64,000 nt of DNA from the NCBI RefSeq assembly GCF_014842995.1, contig NZ_JACYXL010000005.1, positions 62,001 to 126,000 of the forward strand. Reading direction: 5' to 3'. This DNA comes from Rhodanobacter sp. 7MK24 (GTDB lineage Bacteria > Pseudomonadota > Gammaproteobacteria > Xanthomonadales > Rhodanobacteraceae). A program made the translations under genes and the position numbers. Of this stretch, positions 29,039 through 37,901 are shown piece after piece. How positions within the stretch are numbered: position 1 is the first letter of the stretch; each line of letters starts with the position of its first letter. The notes beneath the pieces are model-generated. The model searched no databases. It was not told the DNA's origin and was given only the letters and a program-made list of their open reading frames with translations.

Positions 29039-29827
29039 TTACTGGCCGCTGTCGCCACCGCCGGGACCGCCATTGCCGGCAGGGGCAGCCGGAGTGGGCT
29101 TGGTGCTGACCAGCGTCACGTCGAAGATCAGCGTCTCGTTGGGCTGCATCGGCGGCTGCGGCTCGGCGCCATAGGCCAGGCCCGCCGGGATGTACAGCTT
29201 GTAATGGCCGCCCACCTGCATCAGCTGCAGGCCTTCGCGGAAGCCCGGGATCACGCCGCTCAGCGGGATTTCGGCCGGGGCATCGCCGTGCTTGGACGAA
29301 GCGTCAAACTCGGTACCGTCGATAAGGGTGCCGGTGTAGTTGATCTTCACGGTGTCGCTCGGGCCCGGGCGGGCGCCGGTGCCCTGGCTGATGACCTGGT
29401 ACTGCAGGCCCGAGGCGGTGACCTTCACGCCGGGCTGGGTACGGTTCTTGGCGAGGAAGGCATCACCTGCAGCCTTGTTCTTGGCTGCCTCCTGTGCCCG
29501 CTCGGCCTCGTAATTGGCCTTGACCCTGGCCATGAAGGGCTTCATCACCTCTTCGGCCTCGGCATTGGTCATCGTCGGCTTCTGGCCGGAGAGCGCAGCC
29601 TTCACCGCGTTCGCCACGGCATTGGGGTCGAGCTCGGCGCGCATCGGCTCCGGAATCTGCCCAGCCAGCTGGTAGCCCACCACGTAGCTGGCTTTGGCCT
29701 TGTCGACCGTGCCAGGGGCACTGCTAGCCGCTTTGGCGGTTGTCTGGGCGGCGAACGCACCCGCCGACAGGCCCAGCGCCGCGGTCATCGCCACCGCCGT
29801 CAGCGTAGGACGCAGAAAATGCTTCAT
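29039..29827 (-). CDS. Exported FKBP-type peptidyl-prolyl isomerase (FkpA/Mip-like)
   Basis: 262 residues. A signal peptide (1-26, ending AFA|A) is followed by an N-terminal helical dimerisation domain (about 45-125) and an FKBP domain (about 140-240) with VKINYTGTLIDGTEFDAS and LIFDVTLV. A Gly/Pro-rich tail ends the protein. It assists folding in the periplasm or at the cell surface. ATG 29827 begins the signal peptide. A sigma-70 promoter at 29898-29926 and a strong terminator make it a single-gene unit. Confidence 0.93.
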   Translation of the reverse strand: MKHFLRPTLTAVAMTAALGLSAGAFAAQTTAKAASSAPGTVDKAKASYVVGYQLAGQIPEPMRAELDPNAVANAVKAALSGQKPTMTNAEAEEVMKPFMARVKANYEAERAQEAAKNKAAGDAFLAKNRTQPGVKVTASGLQYQVISQGTGARPGPSDTVKINYTGTLIDGTEFDASSKHGDAPAEIPLSGVIPGFREGLQLMQVGGHYKLYIPAGLAYGAEPQPPMQPNETLIFDVTLVSTKPTPAAPAGNGGPGGGDSGQ

Positions 29828-29897
29828 TCGGAACTCCCTCGTGTTTGGATATGCCGGTGCCGCCGGCCGGGCCCCTACTGCAGGGGCATGGTCGCCC

Positions 29898-29926
29898 ATT
29901 GTGGGGTTCCCGCGCCGGGCTTGCAA
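29898..29926 (-). promoter_or_regulatory. Sigma-70 promoter of the FKBP gene
   Basis: On the minus strand, TTGCAA (29921-29926) and CACAAT (29898-29903) are separated by 17 bp, about 70 bp upstream of the ATG. Confidence 0.55.
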
Positions 29927-29978
29927 TCGGGTGCAGTTGCGACAATCAAGCAGGGAAAAGGTTCAGCAGCCCCGGAAT

Positions 29979-31748
29979 TCAGGGGGAATGTTCGGGCGCT
30001 GGCGGCTCCGGCTTGTCCAGCGTCTCTTTCAAGGCCGCCTGCAAGCGTGCGTGCAGCTTAACGAGCGTGCGCCAAAGCACTACCGCCAGCACCACCAGCG
30101 CCACCAGCAGCGACAGCGCCACCCCGCGCGGCGGCAGGATCGCCGACCCCAGTGCACCGACCAGCAATGCCAGCGCGAACAGCGTGGCCAAGGGGATCAT
30201 CCGCGCCAATACCTTGCGGATCGCATGCGTGTACGCACCCGTGTAGCGCTCGCGTATGCCCAACTCGGCCAGCAGCATGCCGAGTGCCTCGGCCTTTCGA
30301 TACACCGCGATCAGCATCGGCAGCGACAGGAACAATGCGCAAGCCCAGATCAGCGCGTGGCGCAGGTCGCGCTGGATGCCGAACCGCGAGAACCAGTCCC
30401 AACCGTGCGCATTCACGTAGGCACCGATCACGAACAACGTGACCACCAGCAACACGTTGATCGCGATGTGCCACAACAGGCGCCGGAACATCGCCGCCAA
30501 CGCGGCGTTCTCGTTCACCGGCCCGAGGTTTTCCAGCCAGCCGCTGTAGCTGTCCAGCAGTACGTGCAGCGGTCGCGGCACGATGCGCGCCAGACCATCG
30601 GCGACACGATCGGACGACCGGTTGAGGTAGGGCGAGGCCGCCATGCACAGCACCGAGACCGCGACCGCGATGGGATACAGGAAGTCGCTGGTCACATGCA
30701 GCGACAGGCCCAGTGTGGCGATCACGAACGAAAACTCGCCGATCTGCGCCATGCCCAGACCCGATCGCAACGCTGCGCGCGCGTCGTGCCCCAGGGCGAG
30801 GATGCCGAAGCTGCATGCCAGGGTCTTGCCAACGACCACCACACAGGCGATCAGCAACGCCGGCAGCGCGTATTGCCACAGCATGGCCGGGTCGATCTTC
30901 AGTCCGATCGCAACGAAGAACAGCGCCGCGAACATGTCGCGCAACGGCTCGACCAGATGCAGCACGCGCCCCACGCTGCGCGCCTCCGCCACCACCGCAC
31001 CGGCAATAAAGGCGCCCAGCGCCACGCTGAAACCCATCTGCGCCGCCAGCAGGCTCGCACCGAAACAGATGCCCAGCACGCTCACCAGCAAGGTTTCGTC
31101 GCGACCGAAGCCGGCCACGTAATCCACCAGCCGCGGCAACAGCAGCAGGCCCAGGATCATGCCCACCACCACGAACAAGCCCAGGTGGCCGATCACTGCG
31201 AACGCGGTTCCCGCGTGCACACTGCCGCCCACCGCCAACGCGGTGAGCAAGGTCAGCATCACGATGGCCAACACATCCTCGGCCACCAGCAATCCGATCA
31301 CCAGCTTCGCGAACGGCTCCGCCTGCTTGCCGGTGTCCTTCAGCGTGCGCGTGGCAACCATGGTGGAGGACAACGCAATGATCGCGCCGAGAAACAGGGC
31401 GTCGATACCCTTCCAGCCAAACGCGCGGCCCATGCCTGTACCCACCCACAGCATCAGCCCGACTTCCAGCACCGCCACCAGGAGCACGCCTATGCCGACT
31501 TCGCGCAACTTGCGCACGCTGAACTCCAGGCCCAGCGTGAACATCAACAGCACCACGCCAAGGTTGGAGATGTCGTCGATGGCTTGCGCGTCGGCCACCA
31601 GCATGCCCGGCGTATGCGGGCCGATCAGCACGCCGGCGAGGATGTAACCCAGCAGTACCGGCTGGCGCAGGCGCTGGAACAGGATCGTGGTGGCGCCGGC
31701 GACCAGCATCACCAGGGCGAGGTCGCGAATGAAGCCGATCTCGTGCAT
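29979..31748 (-). CDS. CPA2-family monovalent cation:proton antiporter (Kef-type) without RCK domain
   Basis: 589 residues. About twelve membrane helices in the first 385 residues match Kef/YbaL transporters, including GYILAGVLIGPHTPGM and the GLEFSVRKLREVG segment. The cytoplasmic TrkA-N/RCK regulatory domain that normally follows is absent. Instead the C-terminal 200 residues contain further hydrophobic helices (LLWHIAINVLLVVTLFVIGA, LIWACALFLSLPMLIAVY, LATLFALALLVGALG and others). It probably exchanges K+ or Na+ for H+ in the inner membrane. Regulation must differ from KefB/C, since the nucleotide and glutathione site is missing. Confidence 0.85.
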   Translation of the reverse strand: MHEIGFIRDLALVMLVAGATTILFQRLRQPVLLGYILAGVLIGPHTPGMLVADAQAIDDISNLGVVLLMFTLGLEFSVRKLREVGIGVLLVAVLEVGLMLWVGTGMGRAFGWKGIDALFLGAIIALSSTMVATRTLKDTGKQAEPFAKLVIGLLVAEDVLAIVMLTLLTALAVGGSVHAGTAFAVIGHLGLFVVVGMILGLLLLPRLVDYVAGFGRDETLLVSVLGICFGASLLAAQMGFSVALGAFIAGAVVAEARSVGRVLHLVEPLRDMFAALFFVAIGLKIDPAMLWQYALPALLIACVVVVGKTLACSFGILALGHDARAALRSGLGMAQIGEFSFVIATLGLSLHVTSDFLYPIAVAVSVLCMAASPYLNRSSDRVADGLARIVPRPLHVLLDSYSGWLENLGPVNENAALAAMFRRLLWHIAINVLLVVTLFVIGAYVNAHGWDWFSRFGIQRDLRHALIWACALFLSLPMLIAVYRKAEALGMLLAELGIRERYTGAYTHAIRKVLARMIPLATLFALALLVGALGSAILPPRGVALSLLVALVVLAVVLWRTLVKLHARLQAALKETLDKPEPPAPEHSP

Positions 31749-31873
31749 GTCTTCCTCTGTGCAGCTTCCAGGTCCGAAGCTTAATCGCGATGTCTTCGAT
31801 GCGTCGCACTTGGCGCTCCGCGAAGCACCTCGTCGCGCTTCGACACTTGCGTGAAAATTTGTTGAAAAAAAGC

Positions 31874-31902
31874 TTGACGGAAATGCGAACCGTGCCTATT
31901 CT
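31874..31902 (+). promoter_or_regulatory. Promoter of the tRNA Ala-Glu-Asp operon
   Basis: TTGACG (31874-31879) and TATTCT (31897-31902) are separated by 17 bp and lie 18 bp upstream of tRNA-Ala. The GC-rich stretch GCGGC after the -10 box resembles the discriminator of stringently controlled stable RNA genes. Confidence 0.8.
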
Positions 31903-31919
31903 TTGCGGCTTCCAGCGGC

Positions 31920-31995
31920 GGGGCCATAGCTCAGCTGGGAGAGCGCCTGCATGGCATGCAGGAGGTCGGCGGTTCGATCCCGCCTGGCTCCACCA
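31920..31995 (+). tRNA. tRNA-Ala (anticodon GGC)
   Basis: 76 nt including the encoded CCA. The acceptor stem GGGGCCA/TGGCTCC is complete and the anticodon loop ATGGCAT gives GGC, reading GCC and GCU codons. It is the first gene of a three-tRNA operon. Confidence 0.95.
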
Positions 31996-32005
31996 ACCTA
32001 AACAC

Positions 32006-32081
32006 GTCCCCATCGTCTAGAGGCCTAGGACATCACCCTTTCACGGTGGCGACCGGGGTTCGAATCCCCGTGGGGACGCCA
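32006..32081 (+). tRNA. tRNA-Glu (anticodon TTC)
   Basis: 76 nt with the encoded CCA. The acceptor GTCCCCA/TGGGGAC pairs fully; the loop CTTTCAC gives TTC. It lies 10 nt after tRNA-Ala. Confidence 0.95.
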
Positions 32082-32111
32082 AGGTTGGCTCACAACGCTG
32101 GTAAACAAAGT

Positions 32112-32188
32112 GGAGCGGTAGTTCAGTCGGTTAGAATGCTGGCCTGTCACGCCGGAGGTCGCGGGTTCGAGTCCCGTCCGCTCCGCCA
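32112..32188 (+). tRNA. tRNA-Asp (anticodon GTC), copy 1
   Basis: 77 nt with the encoded CCA. The acceptor is GGAGCGG/CCGCTCC and the loop CTGTCAC gives GTC. Its sequence is identical to the minus-strand tRNA-Asp at 62580-62656. Confidence 0.95.
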
Positions 32189-32200
32189 CTAACAACAAAG

Positions 32201-32224
32201 AAGCCGCCTTCGGGCGGTTTTTTT
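32201..32224 (+). terminator. Terminator of the tRNA operon
   Basis: AAGCCGCC-TTCG-GGCGGTTT forms a stable stem with a UUCG tetraloop followed by a T run, 13 nt beyond tRNA-Asp. Confidence 0.9.
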
Positions 32225-32306
32225 GTTGTTGTGCATTTGTGCACTCGTCCGTGAAGGCCAGTATCAAAAGACAGCCGCACACGGCTGCTTTTTTTACGAA
32301 GCGTCG

Positions 32307-32789
32307 CTACACCCTGTCGCTTTCGCGTGGCTCGAACGGTTCCAGCGTACCCACCGAATGCCCCTGCTCCGCCAGATACTCCAGCCAGCGCGCGAGAAAG
32401 CCATTCATCTGCAGGCGATGCTGGAAAACCGTGTGCGCCGGCGCGAACGGTCCAAGCACCTGCCACAGGTGCCGTCCCGGATGGCAATGCAGCGCCTCCG
32501 CCACATGGGCGTCGGTATACATGCGCAGTTGCGCCGACGGCGCGCGGCGGCCGGTGTGCGCATCGACGAAATCGTAGGTGAGCTCCAGCTCCAGCGTGTA
32601 GGGATGGCGCTCCTGCACCGACAGGTGCACGTTGAGCCTGTCGTCCACGTCCGATACGTACTGTCCCGGCGCCAGCTGCTGGGGCGCGAACAGCCGCGTC
32701 AGCCGGTGGTAATTCTCCGCGTACAGCCCCATCAGGAACTCGAAGCGTCCCGGCAGAAGACTGTGGCGATCGTCGAGTACGGCACTCAT
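32307..32789 (-). CDS. DUF1249 protein (YqiB-like)
   Basis: 160 residues. RFEFLMGLYAENYHRL near the N-terminus, HLSVQERHPYTLELELTY in the centre, and MYTDAHVAEALHCHPGRHL towards the C-terminus match the DUF1249 pattern, known from E. coli YqiB. No signal peptide or membrane helix is present. The function is unknown. It follows ppsR by 25 bp and is probably on the same transcript. Confidence 0.85.
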   Translation of the reverse strand: MSAVLDDRHSLLPGRFEFLMGLYAENYHRLTRLFAPQQLAPGQYVSDVDDRLNVHLSVQERHPYTLELELTYDFVDAHTGRRAPSAQLRMYTDAHVAEALHCHPGRHLWQVLGPFAPAHTVFQHRLQMNGFLARWLEYLAEQGHSVGTLEPFEPRESDRV

Positions 32790-32814
32790 GGGGCGCTGAC
32801 TACTCCGTGCGGCT

Positions 32815-33630
32815 TCAGTACATGGTGCGCTCGATACCGAAGCTCGCGAAGATCTTGCTCGCGATCTCCTCGATCGAGACGTGTGTGGTGTTGAGAAACG
32901 GGAGGCCGGCCTGGCGCATCAGCCGGTCGGCCTGCTCCAGTTCCCAGCGGCATTGTTTGAGCGTGGCGTAACGGCTGCCGGCCCGACGCTGTTCGCGGAT
33001 CTGCGCCAGCCGCTCGGGCTCGATGGTGAGGCCGAACAGGCGATCGCGATACGGCCGCAGGCGTGCAGGCAGTTCCAGTTTTTCCAGATCCTCGTCGGTC
33101 AAGGGGTAGTTGGCGGCGCTGACGCCGTAATGCAAGGCCATGTACAGGCAAGTCGGCGTCTTGCCCGAGCGCGACACCCCCACCAGGATCAGGTCGGCCT
33201 GCGCGTAGTCCACGTCCATGCCGTCGTCGTGCGACAGCGCGTAGTTGGTGGCGTTGATGCGTGCCTCGTACTTGTCGAAATCCACCAGACCGTGCGAACG
33301 GTTGACTGCGCCGGAACGCTTGGCGCCGAGCTCCTCCTCCAGCGGACCGATGAAAGGCGCGAACACGTCCAGCATCAACGCGCCGCTGGAGGCCACGATT
33401 TCGCACAATGCGCGGTCCGCCAGGGTGTTGACCACGATGGGTCGTTCGCCGCTCTTCGCGTAGTGCGTCTTGATGCGCAGCGCGGCCGCCTCGGCCTTGC
33501 CCGCGTCGTCGACGAAGGGCAAGCGATGCTTGTCGAAGCTCACGCCCTCGAACTGCGCGAGGATGCTGTTGCCTATCGTCTCCGCGGTGATGCCGGTGGA
33601 GTCGGATATGAAGAAAACCGTGCGCTGCAT
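32815..33630 (-). CDS. ppsR: PEP synthase regulatory kinase/phosphorylase (DUF299)
   Basis: 271 residues. The N-terminus MQRTVFFISDSTGITAETIG and the P-loop GVSRSGKT at about 150-157 are DUF299 hallmarks. It is a bifunctional ADP-dependent kinase and phosphate-dependent pyrophosphorylase that inactivates and reactivates PEP synthase by threonine modification. It is divergent from its target ppsA, with a 234-bp shared control region. The minus-strand frame stays open far upstream through antisense ppsA, but the family start is the ATG at 33630. Confidence 0.94.
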   Translation of the reverse strand: MQRTVFFISDSTGITAETIGNSILAQFEGVSFDKHRLPFVDDAGKAEAAALRIKTHYAKSGERPIVVNTLADRALCEIVASSGALMLDVFAPFIGPLEEELGAKRSGAVNRSHGLVDFDKYEARINATNYALSHDDGMDVDYAQADLILVGVSRSGKTPTCLYMALHYGVSAANYPLTDEDLEKLELPARLRPYRDRLFGLTIEPERLAQIREQRRAGSRYATLKQCRWELEQADRLMRQAGLPFLNTTHVSIEEIASKIFASFGIERTMY

Positions 33631-33864
33631 GGGAAGTCCGAAGGCCGTGTCATCTGTCTGTCTCGCACCATATCGCAAGGTCCGGATGCTGTCGCCGCTT
33701 GACCGCCGCCTGACTGGTATGCAGTTGGCGCGACGCCGGCTGGCATTGGTCTTCTTGTGCCACGCACCATCGACAGCGGACAATACCAATCCTTTGCAGC
33801 CCGCTTCGGGCCTTCGCTGCGCGTGCATTCCACTCTTTATCGCCCTTCCCTCTAGGAGATTGCC

Positions 33865-36237
33865 TTGAACCACCTGGTGCTTTGGCTCGACCAACTGCGC
33901 ATGACCGACCTTGCCAAGGTCGGCGGCAAGAACGCGTCGCTCGGCGAAATGATCGGCAATCTCGCCAAGCTCGGCGTGTCCGTGCCGGGCGGCTTCGCCA
34001 CCACCGCCGACGCGTTCCAGCAGTACCTGGAAAAGAGCGGCGTAGCCAAGCGCATCGCCGCGCGCCTCGCCGACCTCAACGTGGACGACGTGGACGCGCT
34101 GACCACGGCAGGCAAGGAAATCCGCGAGTGGGTTACCGAGACGCCGCTGCCTTCCGACCTCGACCAGGCGATCCGCGATGCCTATGCCAAGCTGTGCAAG
34201 GACGCCGGCGCCGACGACATCGCCGTAGCCGTGCGCTCCTCCGCCACCGCCGAGGACCTGCCCGACGCCAGCTTCGCCGGCCAGCAGGAGACCTTCCTCA
34301 ACGTGGTCGGCATCGAGGACGTGCTGCATAAGGTGAAGGAAGTCTTCGCCTCGCTGTATAACGACCGCGCCATCGCCTACCGCGTGCACCAGGGCTTCGC
34401 CCACGAGAACGTGTTCCTCTCCGCCGGCGTGCAGCTGATGGTGCGCTCGGACGTGGGCGCCTCCGGCGTGCTGTTCACGCTGGACACCGAGTCGGGATTC
34501 CGCGACGTGGTGTTCGTCACCGGCAGCTACGGCCTGGGCGAGATGGTCGTGCAGGGCGCGGTGAACCCTGATGAGTTCTACGTGTTCAAGCCCACGCTGA
34601 AAGCCGGCAAGCCTGCGGTGCTGCGCCGCAATCTCGGCGCCAAGCAGTTGCGCATGATCTATTCGAACCAGCCCGGCGAGCGCGTGAAGACTGAGGAGAC
34701 GCCCGCCGAACTGCGCCGCAAGTTCTGCATCAACGACACCGACGTGGAATCGCTGGCGAAGCAGGCGCTGATCATCGAGCAGCACTACGGCCGTCCGATG
34801 GACATCGAGTGGGCGAAGGACGGCAATACCGGCAAGCTCTACATCGTGCAGGCGCGCCCGGAGACGGTGAAGTCGCGCGCGCACGCCACCCAGCTCGAAC
34901 GCTTCCATCTCAGCGAGAAGGGCAAGGTGCTGGCCGAGGGCCGCGCCATTGGCCAGAAGATCGGCGCCGGCAAGGCACGCGTGATCCGCTCGCTGGCCGA
35001 CATGAACAAGGTGCAGCCCGGCGACGTACTCGTAGCCGACATGACCGACCCCGACTGGGAGCCGGTGATGAAGCGCGCCAGCGCCATCGTCACCAATCGC
35101 GGCGGCCGCACCTGCCACGCGGCGATCATCGCGCGCGAGCTGGGCGTGCCGGCCGTAGTGGGCACCCACAACGCGCTGGACACCATCCCCGATGGCGCCG
35201 ACGTCACCGTGTCCTGCGCCGAAGGTGACACAGGCACGATCTACGCAGGCCAGCTGAAATTCGAACGTGTCACCGCTGATCTCGGCGCGATGCCCGAAGC
35301 GCCGCTGAAGATCATGATGAACGTGGCCAACCCCGAGCGCGCCTTCGATTTCGGCATGCTGCCGAACGCCGGCATCGGCCTGGCCCGCCTGGAGATGATC
35401 ATCGCCAGCCACATCGGCGTGCATCCCAAGGCGCTGCTGGAATACGGCAAGCAGGATGCCGAGACCCGCGCGAAAATCGACGAACGTATCGCCGGTTACA
35501 CCGGCCCAGTCGAGTTCTACGTGGATCGCCTCGCGGAAGGCATCGCCACCATCGCCGCCTCGGTGTACCCGAAGCCGGTGATCGTGCGCATGAGCGACTT
35601 CAAGTCCAACGAGTACGCCAACCTGCTCGGCGGCTCGCGCTACGAGCCGCACGAAGAGAACCCGATGATCGGCTTCCGCGGCGCCAGCCGCTACGTCGAC
35701 CCCAGCTTCGCCGAGGCCTTCGGGCTGGAGTGCAAGGCGGTCAAGCGCGTGCGCGAGACGATGGGCCTGGACAACGTGTGGGTGATGATCCCGTTCGTGC
35801 GCACGCTCGACGAAGGCCGCAAGGTGGTCGAGGTGCTGGCGAAGAACCACCTCAAGCAGGGCGAGCACGGCCTCAAGGTCATCATGATGTGCGAGGTACC
35901 CTCCAATGCCCTGCTTGCCGAAGAGTTCCTGGAGATCTTCGACGGCTTCTCGATTGGCTCCAACGATCTTACCCAGCTCACCCTGGGCCTGGACCGCGAT
36001 TCCTCCATCGTCGCCAGCCTGTTCGATGAGCGGAACCCGGCGGTAAAGAAGCTGCTGTCGATGGCGATCCAGACCGCGCGCGCCAAGGGCAAGTACGTCG
36101 GTATCTGCGGCCAGGGCCCCAGCGACCATCCCGACCTGGCCGAATGGCTGATGGACCAGGGCATCGAGTCCGTATCGCTCAACCCGGACACCGTGGTCGA
36201 CACCTGGCTGCGGCTGGCGAAGAAGAAGGCCGGCTAA
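33865..36237 (+). CDS. ppsA: Phosphoenolpyruvate synthase
   Basis: 790 residues. An N-terminal ATP-grasp/pyruvate-binding domain ([30 protein letters not shown]) is followed by the swivelling phosphohistidine domain with [15 protein letters not shown] (His418) and a C-terminal PEP-binding barrel. It converts pyruvate, ATP and water to PEP, AMP and phosphate for gluconeogenesis. The start is TTG at 33865, with AGGAGA 5 nt upstream; no ATG precedes the conserved N-terminus. Its regulator ppsR is divergent. Confidence 0.97.
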   Translation: MNHLVLWLDQLRMTDLAKVGGKNASLGEMIGNLAKLGVSVPGGFATTADAFQQYLEKSGVAKRIAARLADLNVDDVDALTTAGKEIREWVTETPLPSDLDQAIRDAYAKLCKDAGADDIAVAVRSSATAEDLPDASFAGQQETFLNVVGIEDVLHKVKEVFASLYNDRAIAYRVHQGFAHENVFLSAGVQLMVRSDVGASGVLFTLDTESGFRDVVFVTGSYGLGEMVVQGAVNPDEFYVFKPTLKAGKPAVLRRNLGAKQLRMIYSNQPGERVKTEETPAELRRKFCINDTDVESLAKQALIIEQHYGRPMDIEWAKDGNTGKLYIVQARPETVKSRAHATQLERFHLSEKGKVLAEGRAIGQKIGAGKARVIRSLADMNKVQPGDVLVADMTDPDWEPVMKRASAIVTNRGGRTCHAAIIARELGVPAVVGTHNALDTIPDGADVTVSCAEGDTGTIYAGQLKFERVTADLGAMPEAPLKIMMNVANPERAFDFGMLPNAGIGLARLEMIIASHIGVHPKALLEYGKQDAETRAKIDERIAGYTGPVEFYVDRLAEGIATIAASVYPKPVIVRMSDFKSNEYANLLGGSRYEPHEENPMIGFRGASRYVDPSFAEAFGLECKAVKRVRETMGLDNVWVMIPFVRTLDEGRKVVEVLAKNHLKQGEHGLKVIMMCEVPSNALLAEEFLEIFDGFSIGSNDLTQLTLGLDRDSSIVASLFDERNPAVKKLLSMAIQTARAKGKYVGICGQGPSDHPDLAEWLMDQGIESVSLNPDTVVDTWLRLAKKKAG

Positions 36238-36334
36238 ACCTCACGGCAGGCGCGGCAAGCCGACCCGTCGCGCTTGCCACAGCCCCGGCCAGCACGTAAA
36301 ATCGCCGGCTCGCGCAGACCACGCGACAGCTTCC

Positions 36335-36847
<513 letters not shown>

Positions 36848-37465
36848 CTATTCCTGATAGGCCGGCCCGGGCAACACATCACAGGAATCCACCTGTCTGG
36901 GCCGGAAGTCGTCGCTGGTGGTGACCCAGTGATCGCCGAGCACCGATCGGTAGCAAACCGCTGCCGAAACATGCTCCCTGGCATCGTCCAGCGCTTTCCA
37001 GTGGTCAAGCATCGGCCCCTCGCCTGGCCTCTTCATCTGCAGAAAATAGGCAGACTCCCTGGCAGCCACGGCACGCCCGTTCATGCTGCCGGTGATCATG
37101 TTGGCTTTCATCGCAGTGACATCGCCAGCATCTTTGACACAGCAGTGGCGCAACAGGTCGGTAGTGGTCTTGATGGGCGTTCCTTGATAGCTCACGGTGA
37201 ACTTCTCGATCAAGGCCGGGCCGACACCGGCATTGGTAAGCCCCAGTAGCGCCACCGCGTCGCCGCTGCTGCCGACGTTGCTGGATTCGTGCCGCAGGTA
37301 AGGCCACGAGTTGGCCATGACCAACTGCTTCATGGCGTGATGGTTCTCGATGGCGATGATCATCGAAACGACGGAGAGCACCAGCGCGCTCAAGGCCAGC
37401 ATCAGATCGACCAGGCTGTGTCCTGATTTGTGCGAGTGCGCGTGTACCTCAGGTTCCAGTTCCAT
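36848..37465 (-). CDS. Hypothetical single-pass membrane protein
   Basis: 205 residues. After a short hydrophilic N-terminus with several histidines (about 1-20), one membrane helix spans about 22-41 (LMLALSALVLSVVSMIIAIE). A soluble domain follows, containing WPYLRHESSN, paired cysteines (HCCVKD) and a Tyr-rich C-terminus. I do not recognise the family. ATG 37465 places the helix near the N-terminus; the ribosome binding site is weak. Its codon usage is less GC-rich than neighbouring core genes, and it sits in the gene-poor patch behind tRNA-Ser, suggesting an accessory gene. Confidence 0.6.
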   Translation of the reverse strand: MELEPEVHAHSHKSGHSLVDLMLALSALVLSVVSMIIAIENHHAMKQLVMANSWPYLRHESSNVGSSGDAVALLGLTNAGVGPALIEKFTVSYQGTPIKTTTDLLRHCCVKDAGDVTAMKANMITGSMNGRAVAARESAYFLQMKRPGEGPMLDHWKALDDAREHVSAAVCYRSVLGDHWVTTSDDFRPRQVDSCDVLPGPAYQE

Positions 37466-37901
37466 AACCAGGCCTTGTCTTCCCGTGGGCGTTGCCGGAG
37501 CATCGAATGCAACCGGTTGAAGCGCCCGATCATCGCGACCAACGGCAGGTGCGCGCAAGGGCCGGAAGTCCCATCAACCAGGCGGTCGAAATTGTTGAAA
37601 TTATTGGCGGAGCCCGCTGAAGCAACTTCGCTGCTCTTAATGCATGAGCGACGCGGAGTCCGCTTTCCGCGCCTTTGCGTAACCTTTAGCCGCAACAGCA
37701 CCGAGAGGATCAAGCGATGCGTATGGCCAACGTAGGGCAGGCGGTGTTTGCGGCGACCCTGATCGCCCTCGGCACCCTGCCCTGATCGAGGCTGGTTTCA
37801 CCGTGATATGACAGCCGTTGTTGGGTCGCGTCCTCTTCACCAAATCAGAGGATGCAGCCCTTTTTGATTTGAGTCACTTCTGGCCGTCCGTCGAGACCGC
37901 G
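37466..37901. other. Intergenic stretch with only a truncated ORF
   Basis: No full gene is found here. The only coding-like signal is the 22-codon fragment at 37717-37785. I see no terminator of note or extended repeat. Confidence 0.5.
37717..37785 (+). pseudogene. Truncated N-terminal fragment of a small membrane protein
   Basis: AGAGGAT precedes an ATG whose frame reads MRMANVGQAVFAATLIALGT and then stops after two more codons. It looks like the first helix of a DoxX-like or similar integral membrane protein cut short, because the hydrophobic segment ends at once in a stop and the following sequence does not continue it in another frame. A genuine tiny peptide is the alternative. Confidence 0.35.

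Noticed and set aside
27785..31784. Long plus-strand frames opposite ugd, the FKBP gene and the antiporter
   Set aside because: They are shadows of the minus-strand genes, with low-complexity His/Gln/Arg-rich translations and no start signals.
33631..36129. N-terminal extension of ppsR giving a 1104-residue frame
   Set aside because: The extension is antisense to ppsA. The DUF299 family starts at MQRTVFFISDSTG, position 33630.
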